Source: JBEBVQ01 sp037190845
Lineage (GTDB): Bacteria; Bacteroidota; Bacteroidia; Chitinophagales; Chitinophagaceae
Length of the DNA: 64,000 nucleotides
Direction of reading: 5' to 3'
Assembly: GCA_037190845.1 (NCBI GenBank)
Contig: JBBCJI010000018.1
Coordinates: 62,001-126,000 of the forward strand
This document shows, piece by piece, positions 8,791 through 16,667 of the stretch. The position numbers were made by a program, and so were the translations under genes. The notes beneath the pieces were generated by a model. The model saw only the letters and a program-made list of their open reading frames with translations. It made no database searches and was not told the DNA's origin. Position 1 is the stretch's first letter. The number at the start of each line of letters is the position of its first letter.

Positions 8791-9666
8791 ATGAATAAAC
8801 GTAGTATCCCCATTGCCCTTTTGGGAATGAGTTTTCTGTATCTGAGCGCCTGTAATTCAGGCGATGGTTTTAAAACCACAAAAGATGGTCTGGAGTACCG
8901 GATCGTAAAAGACAGTGCCAGCGACCAGCGACCGGTAGTCGGAGACCTGCTGGAAATGCACATCACCACCCGCGTAGGCGACAGTGTGCTGTTCGACAGC
9001 CGCAAGCTGAATAATGACCAACCCCTGAAGTTTCCACTGGCAGAACCTGCTTTCCGGGGTGACATTTCCGAAGGATTCACTTTGCTGACGCCCGGAGACA
9101 GTGCTGTATTCCGTGTTTCCCTGGATTCAGTAAGAAAAACAGGCGCGCAATTGTTACCTTGGATGAAGCCTACAGATAAATTCCAGTATGAAGTGGTGCT
9201 GGTTTCGGTGAAATCGCAGGAAACAGCAAGACAGGAAATGGAAACACAAGCTTCCCGCCAGAAAGAAACCGATGAGCAACTGTTACAGGAGTATTTTGCA
9301 CAAAACAAGCTGAATCCCTCTAAAACTGCCAGCGGCCTGTATTACCAGATCGAAAAAGAAGGTAACGGCAGTATCGCACAACAAGGACAGCAAGTAACGG
9401 TAAATTATACCGGACGTACGCTGGACGGCAATGTTTTCGACTCAAACCAAGATCCTAAATTCAAGCACGTAGAACCATTCACCTTCCCGCTGGGGCAGGG
9501 CGCAGTGATCCCGGGATGGGATGAAGGCGTGGCGCTACTGAAAAAAGGAAGTAAGGCGAAATTGTTTATCCCTTCACCGCTGGCATATGGCCCACAAAGT
9601 CCGGGGCCGGAAATTCCTGCCAATTCGATCCTTGTATTTGATGTGGAAGTGACCGATATTAAATAA
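8791..9666 (+). CDS. FKBP-type peptidyl-prolyl isomerase, lipoprotein
   Basis: A 291-residue envelope protein with a lipoprotein signal (lipobox LSAC, Cys21). The C-terminal domain (about 180-291) is a typical FKBP fold: VTVNYTGRTLDGNVFDSN, IPGWDEGVALLKKGSKAKLFIPSPLAYG and a final FDVEVTDI. An N-terminal region (about 29-145) has a weaker FKBP-like pattern (VGDLLEMHITTRVGDSVLFDS). The two are joined by a charged helical linker. It probably folds or chaperones outer-membrane or periplasmic proteins. A paralogue of the same layout follows at 9783, so a tandem duplication is likely. Confidence 0.93.
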   Translation: MNKRSIPIALLGMSFLYLSACNSGDGFKTTKDGLEYRIVKDSASDQRPVVGDLLEMHITTRVGDSVLFDSRKLNNDQPLKFPLAEPAFRGDISEGFTLLTPGDSAVFRVSLDSVRKTGAQLLPWMKPTDKFQYEVVLVSVKSQETARQEMETQASRQKETDEQLLQEYFAQNKLNPSKTASGLYYQIEKEGNGSIAQQGQQVTVNYTGRTLDGNVFDSNQDPKFKHVEPFTFPLGQGAVIPGWDEGVALLKKGSKAKLFIPSPLAYGPQSPGPEIPANSILVFDVEVTDIK

Positions 9667-9678
9667 CCAATTCAGATT

Positions 9679-9760
9679 GGTCAATTTGAAAATTTGAAAA
9701 TGCACCAACGACTACGGCACTTATCATAACACGAACATTTTCCAACTTCCAAATTGACTA
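9679..9760. repeat. Long AT-rich inverted repeat with tandem-unit arms
   Basis: The left arm (9679-9702) contains two tandem AATTTGAAA-type units. The right arm (9736-9760) is its imperfect complement. It separates the two FKBP genes and could end or attenuate the transcript. The 20-mer AATTTGAAAATTTGAAAATG at 9683-9702 recurs exactly at 33845-33864. Confidence 0.7.
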
Positions 9761-9782
9761 ATTTAACCAACCATTTAATAGC

Positions 9783-10739
9783 ATGAAAAAGATACTCATT
9801 ATGGCTATGGCCTGCTCCCTGATCACAACAGGCGGCTTTGCCCAGTCAAAAAAAGATAAAAAGAAAAAAAGTGGTGAGACTAAAACAGAAACTGAAACTG
9901 CCGCTCCCCCTGCTCAGACATCATCCTATCTTACTACCGAAAACGGTCTTGAATACAAGCTTTTGAAAGATGTAGCAGGCACGCCGGCAAAAGTGGGCGA
10001 TTTTGTAGAGATGCACATCATCACCGGTGTAGGCGACAGTGTGCTGTTTGATTCCTATCAAATGAATAATAACCAGCCTGTCCCCTTCCAGGTGCAGCCG
10101 GCTGCTTTCAAAGGAGATATCGGTGAAGCGTTCACTATGATGTCTGCCGGCGACAGTGCTGTATTCCGGGTTCCCATAGACTCCATTCTTAAAACCGGCG
10201 CCCAGGCTCTACCCTGGATGGAAGCAGGGAAAGGCATGAAAATCAACTATACGATACATGTACTTTCTGTAAAGACTCCGGAACAAATGCAAGCAGATAT
10301 GCAGCGTGAAATGGAAGCACAAAAGGACGTAGATGAAAAACTGCTGCAGGAATATTTCGCAGAGAAAAAGATCAAAGCGACAAAAACCACGTCCGGTTTG
10401 TATTATTCTATATCCAAAAAAGGAGCAGGGCTGCTTCCGTCAACCGGCGACAGCGTTTCCATGAATTATACCGGCAAGTTGCTGAACGGCGAGGCGTTTG
10501 ATTCGAATGTAGATCCCCAGTTCCAGCACGTACAGCCGTTCTGGTTCCTGTTGGGTATGCGCCAGGTAATTGCCGGCTGGGATGAAGGTATAGCGCTCCT
10601 GCCTAAAGGCAGTAAGGCAACGCTGTACATCCCTTCAGGGCTGGCATACGGCCCGCAAAGCCCAGGCCCGCAGATACCGGCCAACTCTGTGCTCGTGTTT
10701 GATGTAGAGGTAGTGGATGTGAAGAAGGCAGGGAAATAG
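9783..10739 (+). CDS. FKBP-type peptidyl-prolyl isomerase, exported
   Basis: A 318-residue paralogue of the preceding protein, with a cleavable-type signal peptide (residues 1-20, ending GGFAQ) instead of a lipobox. A Lys-rich then Thr/Glu/Pro-rich spacer follows. The same two-part layout is present: a weak N-terminal FKBP-like domain (VGDFVEMHIITGVGDSVLFDS) and a canonical C-terminal FKBP domain (VSMNYTGKLLNGEAFDSN; VIAGWDEGIALLPKGSKATLYIPSGLAYG). It is likely a periplasmic folding catalyst. Different anchoring suggests the pair divide work between membrane and soluble periplasm, which is inference. Confidence 0.93.
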   Translation: MKKILIMAMACSLITTGGFAQSKKDKKKKSGETKTETETAAPPAQTSSYLTTENGLEYKLLKDVAGTPAKVGDFVEMHIITGVGDSVLFDSYQMNNNQPVPFQVQPAAFKGDIGEAFTMMSAGDSAVFRVPIDSILKTGAQALPWMEAGKGMKINYTIHVLSVKTPEQMQADMQREMEAQKDVDEKLLQEYFAEKKIKATKTTSGLYYSISKKGAGLLPSTGDSVSMNYTGKLLNGEAFDSNVDPQFQHVQPFWFLLGMRQVIAGWDEGIALLPKGSKATLYIPSGLAYGPQSPGPQIPANSVLVFDVEVVDVKKAGK

Positions 10740-10760
10740 CATTTCCTCATTAAATTATGT

Positions 10761-10793
10761 AAAAAGCCATCTCCGGAAAGGGGGTGGCTTTTT
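10761..10793 (+). terminator. Rho-independent terminator after the second FKBP gene
   Basis: AAAAAGCCA (10761-10769) pairs with TGGCTTTTT (10785-10793) around a GC-rich loop, ending in a T-run 22-54 bases after the stop codon. Confidence 0.75.
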
Positions 10794-10807
10794 GCATAGG
10801 TGTTTAT

Positions 10808-10886
10808 AATTAGCCAATTAGCTAATGAGCTGATTAGCTAATGTCTATCGCGGAAAATCATTAGCTCATTGGCTTATTAGCTAATT
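10808..10886. repeat. Long AT-rich inverted repeat built on TTAGCTAAT units
   Basis: The left arm from 10808 and the right arm 10859-10886 are imperfect complements, each with repeated AATTAGCTAAT / CATTAGCTCATT units. It lies between the FKBP terminator and the Fe-S protein gene. Same architecture as the elements at 9679, 14657, 30243 and 33830 but, except for 33830, unrelated in sequence. Confidence 0.7.
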
Positions 10887-10943
10887 AAAATGATGGATTT
10901 TAACGCAAAACCTGTTATTTTCGGGCTTTAAACCCAATCCTGC

Positions 10944-12281
10944 ATGGCCATTTTTCAGCAAATACTGTTTATTATTTGCTCTGCGGCTGCCATTTACTTT
11001 TTTGCAAAAAAAGCAGGCAGCATCCGCCGTAACATCAATCTGGGGCGGGATGAAGACCTGTCTGACAACCGGGGCAAACGTATCAAAAATGTAGTACTCC
11101 TGGCGCTGGGACAGAAGAAAATGTTCAAAAAGCCCGTACCGGCGCTACTCCACCTGGCCGTTTACGCAGGTTTCGTAATCATTAACATTGAAATGCTTGA
11201 GATCTTTCTCGACGGCGTTTCAGGCCAGCACAGGTTATTTGCCCCGCTATTGGGCGGCTTTTATGCCTGGCTGATCGGCTTTTTCGAGATACTGGCAGCC
11301 CTGGTACTTATCGGCTGTGTGATTTTCCTCATCCGGCGCAACATACTCAAAGTAAGACGCCTGAATCAGGGAGAGCTGGACGGCTGGCCCCGTAATGATG
11401 CCAACCTCATCCTGATCACGGAAATCGTGCTGATGGGACTGTTCCTTACCATGAATACTGCCGATCAGGTGCTGCAAAGCCGCGGCGCTGCTCATTATAC
11501 CACAACCGATCCCTTCTGGATCACACAGCATTTTACAGGACTTATGGCGGGGCTCTCTGATGGAGCGCTGACCGGCGTAGAACGTACTGCATGGTGGCTG
11601 CACATCATAGGCGTCTTTCTGTTCCTGAATTATCTCCCCTATTCCAAGCACTTTCATATTGTTCTTGCCTTCCCGACGGCTTATTTCACACGTTTGCAGC
11701 CACAAAGCGAGCTGGATAATATGAGCGGCATCCAGAATGAGGTTTTGTATATGATGCAGCCGGAACTTGCGCCACCGGCTCCGGCAGACGGGCAGCCCGC
11801 CCAGCAGCGTTTCGGGGCCAAGGATGTCATGGACCTTAGCTGGAAAAACCTGATGGAAGCATACGCATGTACCGAATGCGGACGGTGCACCGCTGCCTGC
11901 CCCGCCAACATCACGGGCAAAAAACTTTCTCCGCGCAAGATCATGATGGATACCCGTGACCGGCTGGAAGAAGTGGGGCGTAACATCACTGCCCATAAAA
12001 CATTCCAGGACGATGGCAAATCGCTGGTGCATGATTATATATCAGTAGAAGAGCTACGGGCCTGTACTTCGTGCAATGCCTGTGTGGAAGCCTGTCCTGT
12101 AGGTATTGAACCCCTGTCCATTATTTATCAGTTGCGCCGCTACCTGGTAATGGAAGAAAGTAATAGCCCCCAGGAATGGAACCTGATGTTTGGCAATATT
12201 GAAAATAATATGGCTCCCTGGAAATTCAGCCCCGACGAGCGCGACAAATGGGCGGAGGAACTGGCGGCAACACAGAATTAA
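10944..12281 (+). CDS. Membrane-bound 4Fe-4S protein (HdrC/GlpC-like with cytochrome-b-type membrane region)
   Basis: A 445-residue protein with an N-terminal membrane region (hydrophobic segments near 5-20, 68-90, 98-130, 155-170 and 215-235). A cytoplasmic ferredoxin-like domain carries two 4Fe-4S motifs, CTECGRCTAACP (about 307-318) and CTSCNACVEACP (about 372-383). This layout is that of the DUF3390/heterodisulfide-reductase-related (Fe-S) proteins that pass electrons between quinones and a CCG-domain partner. The partner follows at 12321. The electron donor or acceptor cannot be determined. The start ATG at 10944 immediately precedes the first hydrophobic segment. Confidence 0.9.
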   Translation: MAIFQQILFIICSAAAIYFFAKKAGSIRRNINLGRDEDLSDNRGKRIKNVVLLALGQKKMFKKPVPALLHLAVYAGFVIINIEMLEIFLDGVSGQHRLFAPLLGGFYAWLIGFFEILAALVLIGCVIFLIRRNILKVRRLNQGELDGWPRNDANLILITEIVLMGLFLTMNTADQVLQSRGAAHYTTTDPFWITQHFTGLMAGLSDGALTGVERTAWWLHIIGVFLFLNYLPYSKHFHIVLAFPTAYFTRLQPQSELDNMSGIQNEVLYMMQPELAPPAPADGQPAQQRFGAKDVMDLSWKNLMEAYACTECGRCTAACPANITGKKLSPRKIMMDTRDRLEEVGRNITAHKTFQDDGKSLVHDYISVEELRACTSCNACVEACPVGIEPLSIIYQLRRYLVMEESNSPQEWNLMFGNIENNMAPWKFSPDERDKWAEELAATQN

Positions 12282-12320
12282 CGAGCGCTATTTTGTTTAA
12301 AAACAAGCAGAGAAACGAAA

Positions 12321-13103
12321 ATGCAGATAAAATCCATGGCAGAGTTTGCCGCTTCCGGTGAAATGCCTGACGTACTTTTCTGGGTAGGTTGTGCCGGCAG
12401 TTTTGACCAACGGGCACAAAAGATCACCAAAGCTTTTGTTACCATACTGGATAAGACCGGCGTAAGCTTTGCCATTCTGGGCAAGGAAGAAATGTGTACC
12501 GGAGATCCGGCAAGGCGCAGCGGTAATGAATTTCTCTTCCAGATGATGGCCTACAACAACATCCAGACACTGAACGGATACGGTGTCAAAAAGATCGTCA
12601 CTACCTGTCCCCATTGCTTCAACACATTAAAAAATGAATACCCTGCGCTGGGCGGCAGCTATGAAGTGATACATCATACTCAATTGTTGCAGGAGCTGAT
12701 CAACGACGGCCGCATTAAGATGAAGGAGGGTGGAATATTTAAAGGGAAACGTATTACGTACCACGACAGTTGCTATATGGGACGTGGCAATGGTGTTTTT
12801 GAAGCGCCGCGTGCAGTACTGGAAGCACTTGATGCAGAGCTGGTAGAAATGAAACGTTGCAGAAGCAATGGATTATGCTGCGGCGCCGGCGGCGCACAGA
12901 TGTTCAAGGAAGAGGAACCCGGCACTACCCGCGTCAACTGGGAACGCGCGGAAGAGGCCCTGGAGACGGGGGCGAATATCATTGCTGCCAACTGCCCGTT
13001 TTGTACAACCATGCTTCTGGATGGCATCAAAAAGCATGAAAAAGAAGATAACGTGGCGGTACTTGATATAGCAGAGCTGATTGCGGGTGCTATGGATGAA
13101 TAA
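12321..13103 (+). CDS. CCG-domain Fe-S protein (HdrB/GlpC-like)
   Basis: A 260-residue cytoplasmic protein with two cysteine-rich CCG domains. The first has a WVGCAGSFD start and TCPHCFNTLKNEY. The second has YHDSCYMGRG, SNGLCCGAGGAQMF and NCPFC. These are the HdrB-type motifs that bind an Fe-S cluster in heterodisulfide reductases and in glycerol-3-phosphate/lactate-type oxidoreductases. It lies 39 bases after the membrane Fe-S gene and almost certainly forms a complex with it. A catalytic flavin subunit is not encoded nearby, so the pair may be a quinone-linked electron module for another dehydrogenase. Confidence 0.92.
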   Translation: MQIKSMAEFAASGEMPDVLFWVGCAGSFDQRAQKITKAFVTILDKTGVSFAILGKEEMCTGDPARRSGNEFLFQMMAYNNIQTLNGYGVKKIVTTCPHCFNTLKNEYPALGGSYEVIHHTQLLQELINDGRIKMKEGGIFKGKRITYHDSCYMGRGNGVFEAPRAVLEALDAELVEMKRCRSNGLCCGAGGAQMFKEEEPGTTRVNWERAEEALETGANIIAANCPFCTTMLLDGIKKHEKEDNVAVLDIAELIAGAMDE

Positions 13104-13182
13104 TCACTCATTTTCAATTTGAAAACGGAGACATAAGAGTATTGTTTACTTTTACAACTCCATTTCACAATAGAAATACTTC

Positions 13183-13683
13183 ATGTTACAGATAACGGTA
13201 AACGAACGCAACACATACACTGTAGATAAGGAAGACGACAGACTGATACTCAACAATGCTCCTGCAGACTGTGATATACAATGGCAGCCAAACGGGCTGA
13301 TCAGCATACTACATAACGGGAAAAGTCATACTGCTATCCTTGAAAAAAAGGATATCAAAAACAAAACACTGACGCTGCGTGTTGATGGTCAAATGTACGA
13401 GGTAAGCATCAGCGAACCAATTGACCAACTGCTCAATAGTATGGGTATGGATCTGAAAGCCATGCAGCAGGCGGAACCTGTGAAAGCCCCCATGCCTGGC
13501 ATGATATTGAAAATACTCGTAACCCCGGGTCAGCAGATCCGTAAGGGCGACGGCCTGCTGATACTGGAAGCCATGAAAATGGAGAATGTACTCAAGGCCA
13601 GTGCTGATGCTACCGTAAAATCCGTCAAGGTGGACGAACGTACGGCTGTAGAAAAAGGCGCTATACTGATTGAGCTGGAATAG
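13183..13683 (+). CDS. Biotin carboxyl carrier-type protein
   Basis: A 166-residue protein. The C-terminal 75 residues form a biotinyl/lipoyl domain with the biotinylation site EAMKMEN and the preceding APMPGMILKILVTPGQQI strand. The N-terminal half is a beta-rich region as in the free-standing biotinyl subunits of acetyl-/propionyl-CoA carboxylases of Bacteroidota. No carboxylase or carboxyltransferase genes adjoin in this window. It shares the orientation of the Fe-S pair, with a gap of 79 bases that contains a short TTTTCAAtTTGAAAA palindrome. Confidence 0.9.
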   Translation: MLQITVNERNTYTVDKEDDRLILNNAPADCDIQWQPNGLISILHNGKSHTAILEKKDIKNKTLTLRVDGQMYEVSISEPIDQLLNSMGMDLKAMQQAEPVKAPMPGMILKILVTPGQQIRKGDGLLILEAMKMENVLKASADATVKSVKVDERTAVEKGAILIELE

Positions 13684-13709
13684 CTAAATGATATAACGAC
13701 AAGAACACC

Positions 13710-14648
13710 GTGTATAAGAATCTGTCCGCAAAAACCTTTCGTACTTTTTTCATTCCGGTCATCCTGCTTTTTGCCGGGATGGGCTCCAGTGTTGCCCAGG
13801 ACTATTCATACGTTTACATACAGGGCGACAAATCCATTCCCTTTTACGTAAAACTGGAAGGAGAAATGCTACCCCGGTACGGAAAAAATTATGCTATTAT
13901 TTCCCGGCTGGAACCCGGCATTATTAGTCTTGAAATACTCTTTCAGCAAAACACATACCCTCCTCATACATTCCGGATCAATGTACCGGAAAATAGCAAC
14001 CGCAGCTTTCTGCTGACAAAACGCACAGAAGGGTTCAGCTTATTCGACCTGCAGCAGGGCTTTTACCTCCAGGCCGGCAATGATCCCGCAGACGACCAGT
14101 TGCCTTCAGGCGGAGCAGCATACACACCGGTAGCATACCAGGAGCAGCCATCATCTGCAGAAACAACCGTATCGAAAAAAGAAACAAAGCCCCGGAAAGA
14201 AACAATATCACAGAAACCACCTGGTGAAAAAGCCCTGCCTCCGGCAGTTACACCCGGCACACCTCAATTCCTCGAAGACATAGAGCTTTCCAACGAACAT
14301 ACTGCCAGAGCGAACAATAATCCGGCTACCAATACCGGCAGTAATGCTATTCCCAACAGTGATTGTCCCGAACCGGTAACAGAAGCCCGGTTGCATACGA
14401 TTCACAAAAAGACGCTGGGCTTTACTACAGAAGAAGCCCGTCTGGGATATCTGAACAGTCAGGTCAACAATTGTTATTCCACGACCCAGGCCGCTATACT
14501 TGTACAGACGATGGAAAGTAACGCGGCCCGGTATTCCTGGCTTAAAAAAATATACCCGCGCATTACCGACCAATCGGCATTCGGCAGCTTACATGAATTA
14601 TTCAGCGATGAAGCATGGAAATCACATTTTCTGCAGATAGTCCAATAA
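13710..14648 (+). CDS. DUF4476 domain protein, exported
   Basis: A 312-residue protein started at GTG 13710; the upstream ATG at 13688 meets a stop after one codon. A signal peptide covers about residues 1-29 (VILLFAGMGSSVAQ). An N-terminal beta-rich domain follows, then a Pro/Thr/Lys-rich linker (about 130-200). The C-terminal region (about 215-312) contains conserved-looking helices, including LGYLNSQVNNCYSTTQAAIL and a W at LFSDEAWKSHF, that match DUF4476. Function is unknown. The linker suggests a surface-tethered or periplasm-spanning protein. It lies 26 bases after the biotinyl protein gene, but a functional link is not obvious. Confidence 0.75.
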   Translation: MYKNLSAKTFRTFFIPVILLFAGMGSSVAQDYSYVYIQGDKSIPFYVKLEGEMLPRYGKNYAIISRLEPGIISLEILFQQNTYPPHTFRINVPENSNRSFLLTKRTEGFSLFDLQQGFYLQAGNDPADDQLPSGGAAYTPVAYQEQPSSAETTVSKKETKPRKETISQKPPGEKALPPAVTPGTPQFLEDIELSNEHTARANNNPATNTGSNAIPNSDCPEPVTEARLHTIHKKTLGFTTEEARLGYLNSQVNNCYSTTQAAILVQTMESNAARYSWLKKIYPRITDQSAFGSLHELFSDEAWKSHFLQIVQ

Positions 14649-14656
14649 ACCGGGAT

Positions 14657-14710
14657 TAATGTAACAAATGTGTCATCACATTGCCCACATCTGTCACATT
14701 TGTCACATTA
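14657..14710. repeat. Inverted repeat with tandem TGTCACATT units
   Basis: The left arm 14657-14676 and right arm 14691-14710 are near-complementary. Each arm is two copies of a TGTCACAT(T)-type 9-mer. It follows the DUF4476 stop by 8 bases and probably ends that transcript. Confidence 0.7.
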
Positions 14711-14838
14711 AAGAGCGCATTATTAGCCCGGAACTTTAGCCGGAACGGCAAAATAATCTGGCTTCTTATTATCTTTACCCTTTTTTACCCGGTTACAGAC
14801 CGGCAATTATATAAGACAATCATAAAAAGAGATATACA

Positions 14839-15822
14839 ATGCGTACAATACCTTTTCGCCAGGCATTACGGGAAGCTATGGAAGAAGAGATGCGTCGTGA
14901 CGAGCGCGTATTCCTGATGGGCGAAGAAGTAGCCCTATACAACGGCGCCTATAAGGTCAGTCAGGGCATGCTTGATGAATTCGGCCCCAGGCGTATCATT
15001 GACACACCGATATCAGAATTGGGGTTTGCAGCGATCGGTGTTGGCGCCGCCAGTAATAACACCCGGCCGATCATTGAATTTATGACCTGGAACTTTGCCG
15101 TGCTGGCACTGGACCAGATACTGAACCATGCTGCGAAAATGCTGTCTATGAGCGGCGGACAATTCGGATGCCCCATCGTATTCCGCGGTCCTAACGGGAG
15201 CGCCGGCCAGCTTGGTGCACAGCACTCTCAGGCTTTCGAAAACTGGTATGCCAATATTCCCGGCATAAAAGTGATTTCTGTTTCCAATCCTTATGATGCC
15301 AAAGGCCTCCTGAAAGCCGCCATCCGTGACGAGAATCCGGTCGTATTCATGGAAAGCGAAGTCATGTATGGTGATCAGGGAGAAGTACCGGAAGAAGAAT
15401 ATATCATCCCGATAGGCAAAGCTGATATTAAAAGGGAGGGCACTGATGTTACGATCGTTTCTTTCAATAAAATGATGAAAGTAGCACTTGCGGCGGCCGA
15501 TGAACTGGCCAAAGAAAACATCAGCGCCGAAGTTATTGACCTGCGTACGATCCGTCCGCTCGACCGGGCGACGATCATCGAATCGGTAAAGAAAACAAAC
15601 CGGCTTGTGATCGTGGAAGAGCAATGGCCGTTCGGCAGCGTTTCTTCCGAGATCAGCTATGTGGTACAAAAGGATGCTTTCGACTATCTGGATGCCCCTA
15701 TACGCCGCATCACTTCTGCCGATACTAATATGCATTATGCTCCCAACCTCGTCGCAGCGGCATTACCCAATGTGGAACGTACCGTGAAGCTGATCAAGGA
15801 AGTGATGTATCTCAAGAAATAA
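14839..15822 (+). CDS. pdhB: Pyruvate dehydrogenase E1 component, beta subunit
   Basis: A 327-residue thiamine-diphosphate enzyme subunit that pairs with E1 alpha to decarboxylate pyruvate in the pyruvate dehydrogenase complex. Motifs include FLMGEEVALYNGAYKVSQGM with the catalytic-type Glu of E1 beta, PIIEFMTWNFAVLALDQILNHAAKM, GGQFGCPIVFRGPNG, QHSQAFENWYANIPG and the C-terminal transketolase domain with DLRTIRPLD and VEEQWPFGS. The alpha subunit is not adjacent, which is common in Bacteroidota. A TATCTTTA box at 14770-14777 could be its promoter element. The DUF1697 gene begins 3 bases after the stop and is probably translationally coupled. Confidence 0.96.
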   Translation: MRTIPFRQALREAMEEEMRRDERVFLMGEEVALYNGAYKVSQGMLDEFGPRRIIDTPISELGFAAIGVGAASNNTRPIIEFMTWNFAVLALDQILNHAAKMLSMSGGQFGCPIVFRGPNGSAGQLGAQHSQAFENWYANIPGIKVISVSNPYDAKGLLKAAIRDENPVVFMESEVMYGDQGEVPEEEYIIPIGKADIKREGTDVTIVSFNKMMKVALAAADELAKENISAEVIDLRTIRPLDRATIIESVKKTNRLVIVEEQWPFGSVSSEISYVVQKDAFDYLDAPIRRITSADTNMHYAPNLVAAALPNVERTVKLIKEVMYLKK

Positions 15823-15825
15823 AGC

Positions 15826-16374
15826 ATGCCGGACGTCCGTCACATAGCATTACTGCGCGGTATTAATGTTGGCGGAAACAACATTATTAAGATGGCCGAC
15901 CTGAAGTCTTGTTTTGAAGACATGGGCTTCAGTGATGTTGTTACCTATATTCAAAGCGGCAATGTTGTGTTCAGCACAAAAGCAGCAGATAAAGCCAGGC
16001 TCACCCGTAAGATAGAAAAAGGCCTTTCCGAAGAATTCGGGTATCAATCGCGCATCGTACTCATTACATATGCGCACCTACAGGAAGTGGTAACAGCGGC
16101 TCCGCAGGAATTTGGAACGGCCCCTGATCTGCACAGGTATGATGTGCTCTTTCTGAAAGAGCCGCTGACTGCGGACGAAGCCTTCAAAAGCATACGTATG
16201 CGGGACGGTGTAGATAATCTGCACACAGGATCTGGTGTGCTATATTTTTCACGGCTCATCAGCAAGGCAAGCCAGAGCTACCTGAATAAGATCGTCATGC
16301 TTCCCATTTATAAAGAAATAACGATCCGTAACTGGAATACGACTACAAAGCTGCTGGCACTGGCAGAAAATTAA
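15826..16374 (+). CDS. DUF1697 family protein
   Basis: A 182-residue cytoplasmic protein. The N-terminal IALLRGINVGGNNIIKMADLK and YIQSGNVVFST are the signature of DUF1697. Family members are widespread and have no confirmed biochemical function. It directly follows pdhB with a 3-base gap, so it is very probably expressed with it. That looks like chance stacking rather than a functional link. Confidence 0.9.
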   Translation: MPDVRHIALLRGINVGGNNIIKMADLKSCFEDMGFSDVVTYIQSGNVVFSTKAADKARLTRKIEKGLSEEFGYQSRIVLITYAHLQEVVTAAPQEFGTAPDLHRYDVLFLKEPLTADEAFKSIRMRDGVDNLHTGSGVLYFSRLISKASQSYLNKIVMLPIYKEITIRNWNTTTKLLALAEN

Positions 16375-16378
16375 ATAA

Positions 16379-16644
16379 TCGTCCCTCAAAAAGTCAATTC
16401 CGCCGTGAGATCCCGGATCAAGTCCGGGATGACATAGTAAACAGATTCATACTCAGTATACTTAACGAACGTTCCCAGCCAATAACTACTTTGTCATTGC
16501 GGCCTTGAGCCGCAATCTCATTCGCCATACACGGTCGAAATTGCAGGATTTTCACTTACGCACACAAAAACCTTGCAAATTTTTTCGTAGATTATACCGA
16601 TATAAAGATGACAATCAATCTGTTGGATTGTTTGCGAGGGACGA
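16379..16644. repeat. MITE-like composite element with terminal inverted repeats and two REP hairpins
   Basis: A 266-base intergenic segment bounded by TCGTCCCTCAAAA (16379-16391) and TTTGCGAGGGACGA (16631-16644), which are imperfect inverted repeats. Inside are two strong palindromes: TCCCGGA-loop-TCCGGGA at 16411-16429 and ATTGCGGC-CTTGA-GCCGCAAT at 16496-16516. No ORF is present. It fills the whole gap between the DUF1697 gene and the SUMF1 gene. Confidence 0.6.
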
Positions 16645-16667
16645 CTAAATAATATTTGCCCTCGCTC

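Noticed and set aside
14681..14917. 78-residue frame overlapping the start of pdhB
   Set aside because: Begins inside the TGTCACATT palindrome and runs out of frame into pdhB; no coding features.
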